Below the pieces are notes generated by a model. That model had not been told where the DNA came from. It searched no databases and worked only from the letters and a program-made list of their open reading frames with translations. From assembly GCA_028281205.1 (NCBI GenBank), contig JANQKJ010000113.1, positions 1 to 30,066 of the forward strand: a stretch of DNA of 30,066 nucleotides, read 5' to 3'. This DNA is from Gammaproteobacteria bacterium. Lineage in GTDB: Bacteria > Pseudomonadota > Gammaproteobacteria > UBA4575. The translations under genes were made by a program, and so were the position numbers. Numbering within the stretch: position 1 is the first letter of the stretch; each line of letters opens with the position of its first letter. Of this stretch, positions 8,046-16,169 are shown piece by piece.

Positions 8046-9199
8046 TTAGCTTGACTCTCTTTGTTAGTCGACAATCTTTTTTCATACACACGATAAGTCT
8101 TGTAACGTTCGGCACCCAAGCTCTCCAAAATCTTATTTAAGCGTTTATTGTCTTCCAACACCCATGACATTTCATGCTCTACAACCCCGGTAGCATACGC
8201 CACCTGCTTAATTTCTTTTATTAACAAAAAAGCCAAAGCTGAACCGATTAGTTGATTTTGATAATGTTGTTTAATACCCAATAATGCGACTCGGCCAGTA
8301 GTTGGGCGGGAAAACTTCAAACGCCACAATAGCTTGAATACACCAAAAGGGAATAACTTGCCATTTAAATCTTTTGTTATTTGGTTGAAATTAGGCAAGC
8401 CAGCCACCATTGCTACCGGCTCATTATCTAACTCAGCAATTTTAAAGTGATCTGCGGGAATCAATTGCAACATTTCCCTACCTAGATGGACAAATTCATT
8501 TTCTGTAAATGGAATAAACCCCCAATTATTAGCCCATGCATCATTAAAGATATTCATCATAATTCTGATATCACGATCAAAATGGTTTTTGTCTACATTT
8601 CTTAAAACGATGCGGCTTTGATACCTTCCAGCCAGCCGTAGCATGGCTGGTGGGTCAACAAACTCGGACTGATTAAACCACGCATATAAATCCTTGGCCT
8701 TAGTGTAGCCATGTTCTTGTAATAATGTTTGATAATAAGGTTTCGCGTGTCCCATCATGATATATGGCGGTGTATCAAAACCTTTGACAAGCAAACCACT
8801 TTCCTGATTAATTGATAAGTTAAACGGGCCCCTTACAACATCACAGTCTTGGTTTTTGAGCCACTGCTCTGCCTGGGTAAATAACTGCAAGGCTAGCTGA
8901 CTATCGTCAATACATTCAAATAGACCAAAGTAACCAATCGATTCGTTATCACTTACTGACTTAAGCCGATCGAATTGCGCGCTAATGCGCCCCACAGCTT
9001 GATCATCTTTATAAGCAATCCAAAGTTTGACTTTGGCATGTTCAAAATATGGGTGCTTGGGAGAGAGTAAATCCAGTCTTTCTTTGACCAGAGGTGGCAC
9101 CCAATGTGGATCATCACGGTAGATTGGCCAAGGAACTTTTACAAATTGTTTGACTAAGTCACGATCACTGACATTAAAACTATGCAGACGATAAGTCAT
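8042..9199 (-). CDS. bcerS: GNAT-fold acyltransferase, candidate bacterial ceramide synthase
   Basis: This 385-residue protein has an acyl-CoA N-acyltransferase-like fold of the YghO type, with an N-terminal region containing PWPIYRDDPHWVPPL (about 24-38), a VRGPFNLSIN segment and a C-terminal GNAT-like half. Bacterial ceramide synthase of Caulobacter is an N-acyltransferase of this general class, acylating 3-ketosphinganine before reduction. No other N-acyltransferase is seen in the window, and spt, cerR, acpR and the acyl-ACP synthetase lie 2-6 kb away. It is followed by a coupled nucleotidyltransferase and preceded by a lipid hydroxylase on the same strand. The function rests on family resemblance plus context; a generic GNAT-like role cannot be excluded. 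Confidence 0.62.
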   Translation of the reverse strand: MTYRLHSFNVSDRDLVKQFVKVPWPIYRDDPHWVPPLVKERLDLLSPKHPYFEHAKVKLWIAYKDDQAVGRISAQFDRLKSVSDNESIGYFGLFECIDDSQLALQLFTQAEQWLKNQDCDVVRGPFNLSINQESGLLVKGFDTPPYIMMGHAKPYYQTLLQEHGYTKAKDLYAWFNQSEFVDPPAMLRLAGRYQSRIVLRNVDKNHFDRDIRIMMNIFNDAWANNWGFIPFTENEFVHLGREMLQLIPADHFKIAELDNEPVAMVAGLPNFNQITKDLNGKLFPFGVFKLLWRLKFSRPTTGRVALLGIKQHYQNQLIGSALAFLLIKEIKQVAYATGVVEHEMSWVLEDNKRLNKILESLGAERYKTYRVYEKRLSTNKESQAN

Positions 9200-9237
9200 G
9201 TATCACATCCACATATAGAGAGAATAAGCCTGAAGTC

Positions 9238-9951
9238 TTAATCTGATGACTTACTTAGCTCCGCCACCCAGGGATATTTGGCAGCTTCTTGTTCATCGTA
9301 ACCAAGATTAAACACGGTAGGACTTTTTTGCCATTTATCATCTTTATCGTAATAGGTGCCTAATAACTTATCCCAAAAATAATTAGTAATACCGTAATTA
9401 CCATGCTCATTTCTGAAGTGATGCAATAAATGGTAGCGCTTAATAGTTCTGAAAAATTTTAAATTTGGTGTGTAGTGTAAGTGTTGAATACAGTGACAAA
9501 ACTCATAAAACATAGTCACAATCACTCCCGAAGATACCGCTACCATGGCACCATGCAGACCATCAATCAACCAACCAATTGGAAGCGTGAATATAGCGAC
9601 CGTAGGTAAAGTCGTATGCAGTGCACCAAATAAAACTCGCAAATCATTAGGGTCGCTATGATGATCAAAGTGAATTCGCTTCCAGACTTTAGCGAAATTA
9701 GGCGATTTATATAGATACTGGCTATGTAATACAAATCGATGCAATAAATACCAAATCAGCGGATAAATAAGTACAACTATTAATGCCACTGCAATGTGCA
9801 CAATCGACCATTCTGCTTGGACGGTTAACACAGTAAACCCAAGCACTGCGATAAGAAAATATGCCTGAATGGCCGGGTACTGGACATAAGCCACAACCAA
9901 TTCAGAAAAGCTCATATTCTCTAGATGATATTTTTTACTTGCCCAAAACAT
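9238..9951 (-). CDS. fatty acid hydroxylase family di-iron protein, likely sphingolipid hydroxylase
   Basis: This 237-residue membrane protein has about four hydrophobic spans and the full histidine set of the fatty acid hydroxylase/sterol desaturase superfamily: HRFVLH (71-76), HFDHH (94-98), HCIQH (153-157) and HLLHH (174-178), plus H183. The first two boxes, and the LRVLFG that follows, resemble FA2H/Scs7 ceramide fatty-acyl 2-hydroxylases more than sterol desaturases. Lacking a fused cytochrome b5, it would need a separate electron donor, which is not in the window. It lies 38 bp upstream of the candidate ceramide synthase on the same strand and so probably shares its transcript. Hydroxylation of the N-acyl chain or the long-chain base is the likely role. 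Confidence 0.78.
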   Translation of the reverse strand: MFWASKKYHLENMSFSELVVAYVQYPAIQAYFLIAVLGFTVLTVQAEWSIVHIAVALIVVLIYPLIWYLLHRFVLHSQYLYKSPNFAKVWKRIHFDHHSDPNDLRVLFGALHTTLPTVAIFTLPIGWLIDGLHGAMVAVSSGVIVTMFYEFCHCIQHLHYTPNLKFFRTIKRYHLLHHFRNEHGNYGITNYFWDKLLGTYYDKDDKWQKSPTVFNLGYDEQEAAKYPWVAELSKSSD

Positions 9952-10149
9952 ACCTGCGCTCTATTTCCAACCCAATAGGATCAAAATTGAATTTAGATTC
10001 AACATATTAATAACAGCTATTATAATCAGCATTATTAGACTACTCCAACGAATGTATTTTGCTGATCTATGTTGTACTGGCCTATGACTAGCTAAATTTC
10101 AATTCAACCTTTTAATCACACTAGCTCAAAAAGAGATCCCATCAGATAA

Positions 10150-10584
10150 ATGAACACCACCTTAGTTAAATTTGGTTACCCAAACTCTGTTATCAGGTCT
10201 TACGTCTACTGGAGCGTGTTACTGCGCCCACAACAAGTCACTCTAGGCAGCCTGATTCTGGCAAATCATAGTGATTCACATGCTTTTGGGGATCTTCTTG
10301 CGGATGAGATCGTAGAATTGTCTAGCATAACAAAAGATATTGAATCGGTATTAACTCGTTGTTTTAAGTATGATAAAATCAACTACTTGATGTTGATGAT
10401 GATTGATCCTCATGTACATTTTCATGTCATACCTAGATATCAAGACGCACGTCAATTTGAATCATTAAGTATGAATGATGCCTACTGGCCTGGCCCTCCC
10501 GACCTTGGTCATAAAATAGACATGACACAAGATCAATTAAATCTCCTTCAACAATATCTAATCGAACACTGGGACATCAATTAG
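10150..10584 (+). CDS. HIT-domain protein
   Basis: This 144-residue protein carries the histidine-triad motif HVHFHVIPRY (H88, H90, H92) near its C-terminal half, the signature of nucleotide hydrolases and transferases that act on phosphoanhydride bonds such as Ap4A or NMP-linked adducts. An ASFGEL-like N-terminal segment is weak, so this is a divergent member. It is transcribed in the direction of the ceramide operon but separated from it by about 300 bp, and it is divergent from the hydroxylase gene. It might clear AMP or CMP adducts formed by the neighbouring adenylating and cytidylyl-transferring enzymes, but that is speculation. Confidence 0.75.
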   Translation: MNTTLVKFGYPNSVIRSYVYWSVLLRPQQVTLGSLILANHSDSHAFGDLLADEIVELSSITKDIESVLTRCFKYDKINYLMLMMIDPHVHFHVIPRYQDARQFESLSMNDAYWPGPPDLGHKIDMTQDQLNLLQQYLIEHWDIN

Positions 10585-10886
10585 ACAAGAAATTTAGCCA
10601 TTAACACCATTAGGTACTACTTTTTGTACGTATATGGTGAAATGATGCGGAACATTGCTATTTAATGGTAGTCACAAATGCCTAAATAAAAAGCATAAAA
10701 CTTGAATATCTGTACAAAATACTTTAAAAGTTATGGTTTTAGAGTGAGTTCATACAAACTAGTCTTGAATAACGAACTAAATTCACTGTAAATCTTACCG
10801 TAGATAATAATAAAAATAATATTGTTGGCACATAACAAAGACATAAGTAATTGATAATAATATAATTTTAGGATCAAACTAAAAAT
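10585..10886 (+). promoter_or_regulatory. intergenic leader upstream of the ceramide/sialic acid operon
   Basis: No gene is visible in these 302 bases. The stretch is AT-rich and holds two inverted repeats, at 10605-10639 and, less perfectly, at 10743-10787 (AGTGA/TCACT and GTTC/GAAC). A TTGGCA at 10825-10830 is a possible -35 element, but the hexamer 17 bp further on (TAATTG) is a poor -10. An AGGA at 10870-10873 lies 13 bases before the ATG at 10887 and is a loosely spaced ribosome binding site. This is the only long gap before a 16-kb co-directional gene run, so the operon promoter most likely lies here. Confidence 0.4.
10605..10639. repeat. imperfect hairpin after the HIT gene
   Basis: CACCAT (10605-10610) pairs with ATGGTG (10634-10639), and inside them GTAC (10614-10617) pairs with GTAC (10626-10629) around a TACTTTTT loop. 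It starts 20 bases after the HIT stop. No T-run follows on the plus strand, so it may be a weak terminator, an operator or chance. Confidence 0.3.
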
Positions 10887-12659
10887 ATGACTGTTAGTCC
10901 AACATCAACAAAAAACACTATTCCACTGCGACCCGCCAACTTCAACAACTTGGCAGAGACCCTAGACTATGCGGCTCAAGGTATTACTGGTTCTAATTTT
11001 TATGGCAGCCGTGCTCAATTACTAGAATCTGTTCCATATTCACAACTAGCCCGTGAGGCGAGAGATTTGGCTAGAAAGCTGATTGCCATGGACTTTAAAC
11101 ATGGTGACCGTGTTGTGATAGTTGCTGAGACCCACCCAAATTTTTTACGTGGGTTTTTTGCTTGTCAGTATGCGGGACTTATCCCAGCACCAGTGCCTGT
11201 TCCGATACAGCTTGGAAGCCGTGCTGGTTATGTGCGAAAAACAAGAGACCTGCTCATAAGCGCCCACGCAACTGCGGTATTCGCACCAGAATCGGTACTA
11301 CCTCTAGTTAATGAAGCCTGCAAAGACATTGATATGAAGTTTGTAGGTGATATTGCGAGCTTATCTGCACGCCAGGTGGATAGCAGCATAGAACTTTATA
11401 ACGCTGCACCCGAGGATACAGCCTATATCCAATTCACTTCAGGAAGCACTAAATTTCCGCGTGGAGTGGTTATAGAACAGAAGGCTGTATTAAGCAATCT
11501 TGCTCGAATTATCTCCCATGGTATTAAAATAAACGAGAATGATCGCGCTATCTCATGGTTACCTTTCTACCATGATATGGGCTTAGTGGGATTGGTGCTT
11601 TCACCCATCGCCTCACAAACTACTGTGGACTATATTGATACGCGAGATTTTGCTATGCGACCCAGACGCTGGCTCGAAATCATGTCAATGAATAAAGCTA
11701 CAATTACATTCAGCCCACCATTCGGCTATGAGTTAGTCGAGCGTCGCTTACGCGAAAATAAAAAACTCGATTATGATCTTAGCCACTGGAGAATCGCCGG
11801 TATTGGTGCAGAGACTATTAGACCAGAGCCGCTGGCAAAATTTTCAAAATTATTAAGTAAATGCGGCTTCAAAGAATCAGCTTTTCTACCTTGCTATGGC
11901 ATGGCAGAGTGCTCTTTGGCAATTAGCTTTGCTGATTTGGGTAAACCGATTAGCATTGAAAATATAGATGGTGAGCAACTAGCCGAAAATAATATCGCCG
12001 CTCCTTTAGCAAGTACTGATAAGACACACCGGGTTGCTAAATTTGTCGATTGTGGGCCTTCATTACCAGATCATGTCATTGAAATTCGTGACCAGGATGG
12101 AAATAAACTCTCAGATCGCCAGGTGGGTGTGATTTATGTTAAAGGCCCCAGTGTAATGTCTCATTATTTTGATAATAGTGAAGAAACTGAAAATTCTTTA
12201 CGCGATGGATGGCTTAATACCGGTGATATTGGATTTTTAGTTAATGGGCATGTCTTCATCACAGGACGTGAGAAAGATTTAATCATCGTTAATGGCAGAA
12301 ATATTTGGCCTCAAGATATTGAACATTTGGCCGAGGAACAACCTGAAATCCGCACCGGAGATGCACTAGCCTTCTCTGCACCAGGCTTCAATTGTGAAAC
12401 AACCGTCGTGTTAGTCATGCAATGTCGTGAACGTGACGAGCAAGTACGCACAGACATTATTAGACGTGTAGAGACTGCGGTACTTGAAGAAATCGGTGTA
12501 CGCTGCTTTATCAAACTAGTACCCCCACATACTCTACCCAGAACATCATCTGGGAAATTGTCTCGCTCCGCAGCCCGCCGTGACTATATGGAGCAAAATA
12601 GCCTCACTGAAACCTACATAGCTGAACCACAAAGCACCCAAGCAATAACAGCAAGCTAG
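10887..12659 (+). CDS. aasR: fatty acyl-AMP ligase / acyl-ACP synthetase for sphingolipid synthesis
   Basis: This 590-residue ANL-superfamily enzyme adenylates a fatty acid and, in this setting, loads it onto the dedicated acyl carrier protein encoded two genes downstream. Visible motifs are the adenylate loop FTSGSTKFPRG (183-193), WLPFYHDMGLVG as in fatty acyl-AMP ligases, CYGMAE, and WLNTGDIGF followed by GREKDLIIVNGRNIWP. The order acyl-ACP synthetase, reductase, ACP, serine palmitoyltransferase matches the gene set needed for ceramide in Caulobacter. The start ATG has an AGGA 13 bases upstream. A polyketide or lipopeptide loading role is argued against by the absence of any PKS or NRPS module in the window. 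It is the first gene of the long plus-strand run. Confidence 0.85.
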   Translation: MTVSPTSTKNTIPLRPANFNNLAETLDYAAQGITGSNFYGSRAQLLESVPYSQLAREARDLARKLIAMDFKHGDRVVIVAETHPNFLRGFFACQYAGLIPAPVPVPIQLGSRAGYVRKTRDLLISAHATAVFAPESVLPLVNEACKDIDMKFVGDIASLSARQVDSSIELYNAAPEDTAYIQFTSGSTKFPRGVVIEQKAVLSNLARIISHGIKINENDRAISWLPFYHDMGLVGLVLSPIASQTTVDYIDTRDFAMRPRRWLEIMSMNKATITFSPPFGYELVERRLRENKKLDYDLSHWRIAGIGAETIRPEPLAKFSKLLSKCGFKESAFLPCYGMAECSLAISFADLGKPISIENIDGEQLAENNIAAPLASTDKTHRVAKFVDCGPSLPDHVIEIRDQDGNKLSDRQVGVIYVKGPSVMSHYFDNSEETENSLRDGWLNTGDIGFLVNGHVFITGREKDLIIVNGRNIWPQDIEHLAEEQPEIRTGDALAFSAPGFNCETTVVLVMQCRERDEQVRTDIIRRVETAVLEEIGVRCFIKLVPPHTLPRTSSGKLSRSAARRDYMEQNSLTETYIAEPQSTQAITAS

Positions 12660-12680
12660 TAAATCTGGCATGCTTACCCC

Positions 12681-13610
12681 ATGCCTATGACTATGACTTC
12701 TGACACTAAACTCGTCGCCATTACCGGTGGCACTGGTTTTATAGGCTCTCAGCTTATAACGGCACTCCTGACTAAGGGTTATAGAGTGAGAGCACTAATA
12801 CGCAATACAAATAAATTGCAGGTTAAGCACCCGTCGTTAGAGATAACTAGTGGAGATTTACATCAAAAAGCTAGCTTAAATGACCTCATTCATGAAGCAC
12901 ACTATGTTATTCATTGCGCTGGAAGGGTTAGAGGGGCGAGTCAGGAACAATTTTTATATGACAACCTTGAAAGTACACAAAATATACTTGATGCCTGCAA
13001 ACAAGCCAGCTCATTAAAAAGGTTTATTTTTATTTCATCATTGGCTGCCCGCGAGCCAAATATTTCTCACTACGCAAAAAGCAAGTACTTAGCTGAAGAA
13101 TTAATTAAAAGCACTAACTTTATTCAATGGTCAATTATTCGCCCCCCGGCAGTATATGGACCAGGAGACAAGGAACTGTTACCAGTATTTAATTGGATGA
13201 AAAAAGGGATTTTGTGGGTGCCAGGCAATGTGGAGCAAAAATTCTCTTTAATCCATGTTCTAGATTTAGTTGATTTAATTACACAGGAAATACCATCACT
13301 CCCTATAGCCAAAGTTTTAGAGCCAGATGATGGGTGTCAATATGATTGGGACCTAATTGCACAACTCTGCTCAGAATTCTTTAATCGAAAGATACGAAAA
13401 ATCCTGATACCCAAAGCGGTGTTATCCTCTGCAGCAAACTTAAACGTGTTATTATCAAGCTTCTTTAATTACTCCCCTATGCTTACACCAAGCAAAGTTA
13501 GAGAGTTAATGTGTAATGACTGGATTGCTCAAGGAATTAGCCCATCACATGGATGGGCTGCCCAAATTGATTTAAAAAAAGGCCTCAGCACTTTATACTC
13601 TTCTTTATAA
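12681..13610 (+). CDS. cerR: NAD(P)-dependent reductase CerR, ceramide pathway
   Basis: This 309-residue extended short-chain dehydrogenase has the Rossmann motif TGGTGFIG (15-22) and the catalytic pair Y131/K135 in YAKSK, with an ISS segment at 118-120. In bacteria with this gene set CerR reduces the 3-keto group of the acylated sphingoid intermediate to give dihydroceramide. The start at 12681 is followed by two more in-frame ATGs (12687 and 12693), so the N-terminus is uncertain by up to four residues. It lies 21 bp after the acyl-ACP synthetase and 25 bp before the ACP gene. The dehydrogenase family is certain; the ceramide role follows from the neighbours. Confidence 0.82.
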   Translation: MPMTMTSDTKLVAITGGTGFIGSQLITALLTKGYRVRALIRNTNKLQVKHPSLEITSGDLHQKASLNDLIHEAHYVIHCAGRVRGASQEQFLYDNLESTQNILDACKQASSLKRFIFISSLAAREPNISHYAKSKYLAEELIKSTNFIQWSIIRPPAVYGPGDKELLPVFNWMKKGILWVPGNVEQKFSLIHVLDLVDLITQEIPSLPIAKVLEPDDGCQYDWDLIAQLCSEFFNRKIRKILIPKAVLSSAANLNVLLSSFFNYSPMLTPSKVRELMCNDWIAQGISPSHGWAAQIDLKKGLSTLYSSL

Positions 13611-13635
13611 TACAGAAATTCAACATAGAACATTT

Positions 13636-13887
13636 ATGGCCAGTCATACTGATGACGTTAAATCTGAACTGATAAGCTTACTCAAGCAATTTACCAAAAC
13701 AGAGATGGAAATAACCGACTCAATTCATATAATGAATGACTTAGATTTGGACTCAGTGATGGTTATGGAGCTGATGATGGAATTAGAAGACCACTTTGAC
13801 ATCTCAATACCTCTAAACTCATTGCCTGATGTAAATACTGTTGCTGACCTTGCTACAGAAATTTCCACACTAAAAGATCAAACATGA
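13636..13887 (+). CDS. acpR: dedicated acyl carrier protein for ceramide synthesis
   Basis: This 83-residue acidic protein is a single acyl carrier domain. The phosphopantetheine attachment site is Ser40 in DLDLDSVMVMEL, with the usual four-helix pattern and a C-terminal LATEI helix. It would carry the fatty acyl chain activated by the upstream ligase to serine palmitoyltransferase and/or the N-acyltransferase. Its TGA overlaps the spt ATG (ATGA, 13884-13887), indicating translational coupling and matched output of carrier and enzyme. A housekeeping fatty-acid ACP is unlikely because none of the fab genes adjoin it and the DSL motif is altered to DSV. Confidence 0.88.
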   Translation: MASHTDDVKSELISLLKQFTKTEMEITDSIHIMNDLDLDSVMVMELMMELEDHFDISIPLNSLPDVNTVADLATEISTLKDQT

Positions 13888-15086
13888 TGAGTTTGCTCGA
13901 ACGAGTACAGCAGTTTGCACAACGACATGCTGAATCTGAACAGGATTTCATGGCGCCACTAGGGGCAGTTATAGAACACTTATACTCAGCAACAGAAGGC
14001 AGTATTAATGGCCGCCGCACGATTCTAGTCGGTACTAATAATTATTTAGGCTTAACTTTTGATAATAATTGTATCAATGCGTGCAATCATGCAACCCGCA
14101 CTTACGGTACTGGAACGACTGGTTCGCGCTTAGCAAATGGCTCTTATGCCGGACACCAAGAGCTAGAAGATGATTTAGCAAAGTTCTATGGTGTTAAACA
14201 TTGTATTGTTTTCTCTACCGGGTATACCGCTAACTTAGGCATGATTACTGCACTCGTTGGCAAGGGCGATACTATAATTCTTGATGAACACTGTCATGCC
14301 TCAATTTATGATGGGTGCAAACTCAGTGGCGCGGATGTTATTCACTTTAGACATAATAATGCCGAAGATCTAGATAAGCGTCTGCGGCGTTTAGGCGACA
14401 AAGCCTCTACTACCGTCATCATTGTTGAGGGCATTTACAGCATGCTAGGCGACCGAGCTAACTTAGCTGAGATTGCTGCAATCAAACAGAAATATGACGC
14501 ACTACTATTGATTGATGAAGCTCATTCTCTTGGTGTCTTAGGCGATACGGGACGTGGACTTGCACAAGAAGCCCAAGTTGAAGACCAAATTGATTTTATC
14601 ACTGGTACATTCAGCAAGAGCCTTGCAGGCATTGGAGGCTATTGCGTCAGCCAGCACCAGGAGCTAGATGTTCTACGTTATATGAGCCGTCCATATATTT
14701 TCACAGCTTCCCCATCGCCTGGCACAATCGCCTCTACGCGAGCCGCATTGGAGATCATACAAACAACTCCTAGCTTACGTGAGCAATTATGGAAAAATGC
14801 TAACTATCTATATGATAACTTGAAGGGTATGGGCTATGAACTTAGCCCCGAGGTCAGTCCCGTGATTGCTGTCAATGTTGGCACACCAGACAATGCATTG
14901 AATATGTGGAAAAAGTTATTTGACCGCGGCATTTATGTAAATTTAGTCATGCCTCCCGCAACACCTAATAGTAAATGTTTACTACGTTGCAGTGTCAGTG
15001 CTGCCCACACAAGTGCTCAGCTTGATGTTGTTCTCGATGCATTTGCTAATCTACAGAGTCCTCGGTTAAACGAAAAGTTTGCTTAG
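13884..15086 (+). CDS. spt: serine palmitoyltransferase (alpha-oxoamine synthase)
   Basis: This 400-residue fold-type I PLP enzyme condenses serine with an acyl thioester to give 3-ketosphinganine, the first step of sphingolipid synthesis. Visible features are TNNYLGL (51-57), GTGTTGSRLANG (75-86), the PLP-stacking H138, DEAHSLG (211-217) and the Schiff-base Lys245 in TFSKSLAGIGGY. The close relatives KBL (glycine C-acetyltransferase) and BioF share these motifs; the ACP and acyl-ACP synthetase directly upstream favour serine palmitoyltransferase. Two ATGs occur in tandem at 13884 and 13887; the first gives the overlap with acpR. It is cytoplasmic and probably soluble, as no membrane span is seen. 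Confidence 0.88.
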   Translation: MMSLLERVQQFAQRHAESEQDFMAPLGAVIEHLYSATEGSINGRRTILVGTNNYLGLTFDNNCINACNHATRTYGTGTTGSRLANGSYAGHQELEDDLAKFYGVKHCIVFSTGYTANLGMITALVGKGDTIILDEHCHASIYDGCKLSGADVIHFRHNNAEDLDKRLRRLGDKASTTVIIVEGIYSMLGDRANLAEIAAIKQKYDALLLIDEAHSLGVLGDTGRGLAQEAQVEDQIDFITGTFSKSLAGIGGYCVSQHQELDVLRYMSRPYIFTASPSPGTIASTRAALEIIQTTPSLREQLWKNANYLYDNLKGMGYELSPEVSPVIAVNVGTPDNALNMWKKLFDRGIYVNLVMPPATPNSKCLLRCSVSAAHTSAQLDVVLDAFANLQSPRLNEKFA

Positions 15087-15122
15087 GATCTAGCCATTAT
15101 TAATAGTAAATAAATTCACAGC

Positions 15123-16169
15123 ATGGCTGGCAATATACAAACCTGGTTAGATACACCTGACATTGACGCAGCTTGTACAATCATTGCAGAAGTTGCCCAA
15201 AATCATGATGGTAGCCTGGGAATGGCGCATGCTCACATCGATGCTGCTGCAAATGCTGGTGCTAATGCGATTAAGTTCCAAACCCATATTGCGGATGAAG
15301 AAAGCACTCCGGCAGAACCTTGGCGCACAAAATTCAGTACCCAAGATGATTCACGCATGGATTATTGGCGGCGTATGGAGTTTAGTGAAAGTCAGTGGGT
15401 GGAACTTAAACAACACGCTGACAAAGTTGGCTTACATTTTTTAAGTTCTCCTTTTTCTAACAAAGCTGTTGAGCTATTAGATAGATTAGATATACCCGCA
15501 TGGAAGATAGCTTCAGGTGAAATTACAAATACTTTTTTACTCGATAGAGTCATTGAAACTAATAAACCAGTTATTTTATCAACTGGATTAAGTACAATTG
15601 ATGAAATATCATCAACTGTTAACTACATAAAGCAATCAAACAATCCTCTTGCTTTACTTCAGTGCACCTCGCAATATCCATGCAGCCCCGAGAGAATCGG
15701 CGTTAATGTTATCAATGAATTCCGTAAATCTTTTAACTGCGCTGTTGGTTTATCGGATCATTCTGGAACGATCTATTCTGGTTTAGTAGCTGCCGCGCAA
15801 AAAATACAAGTACTAGAAGTCCATATAACTTTAAGTCGAGAAATGTTTGGCCCTGATGTTATTGCATCAATTACTACACAAGAACTGAAGTCACTCGTCG
15901 AAGGCATACGTTATATTGAAACAGTTATTAACCATCCAGTTGATAAATCCAATCCTGACGTTGAAGCAATGCCTTTACGTGATATTTTCATGAAGAGCCT
16001 GTATGCAGCTACAGATATTGAAGCCGGTGAACAATTAAACCAACGACACCTCATAGCTAAAAAACCTGGTACGGGAATTCCTATCAACGAACTAAAGCAA
16101 GTGTTAGGAATGAAAGCAAAAAACAGTATCAAGAAAAACTCAATGATCCAACTTAGTGACTTGGAGTAA
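15123..16169 (+). CDS. neuB: N-acetylneuraminate synthase family protein NeuB
   Basis: This 348-residue enzyme condenses an N-acylmannosamine with phosphoenolpyruvate to make a nonulosonic (sialic) acid. It has the NeuB TIM-barrel motifs IIAEVAQNHDG (about 20-30), AIKFQTH, FLSSPF, WKIASGEITN, ILSTGLST, LQCTSQYP, GLSDHSG and EVHITLSREMFGPD, followed by a C-terminal SAF (antifreeze-like) domain from about residue 285. It starts 36 bp after spt and ends overlapping the neuC start by one base (TAATG). No dehydratase or aminotransferase of the legionaminic or pseudaminic type is seen nearby, so Neu5Ac is the simplest product. Confidence 0.88.
   Translation: MAGNIQTWLDTPDIDAACTIIAEVAQNHDGSLGMAHAHIDAAANAGANAIKFQTHIADEESTPAEPWRTKFSTQDDSRMDYWRRMEFSESQWVELKQHADKVGLHFLSSPFSNKAVELLDRLDIPAWKIASGEITNTFLLDRVIETNKPVILSTGLSTIDEISSTVNYIKQSNNPLALLQCTSQYPCSPERIGVNVINEFRKSFNCAVGLSDHSGTIYSGLVAAAQKIQVLEVHITLSREMFGPDVIASITTQELKSLVEGIRYIETVINHPVDKSNPDVEAMPLRDIFMKSLYAATDIEAGEQLNQRHLIAKKPGTGIPINELKQVLGMKAKNSIKKNSMIQLSDLE

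Noticed and set aside
10887..15086. Polyketide or lipopeptide cluster suggested by acyl-AMP ligase plus ACP
   Set aside because: There is no PKS or NRPS module; the reductase and serine palmitoyltransferase complete the ceramide set instead.
13884..15086. Glycine C-acetyltransferase (KBL) or BioF
   Set aside because: The motifs are shared, but no threonine dehydrogenase or biotin genes adjoin, and the coupled ACP and acyl-ACP synthetase favour serine palmitoyltransferase.
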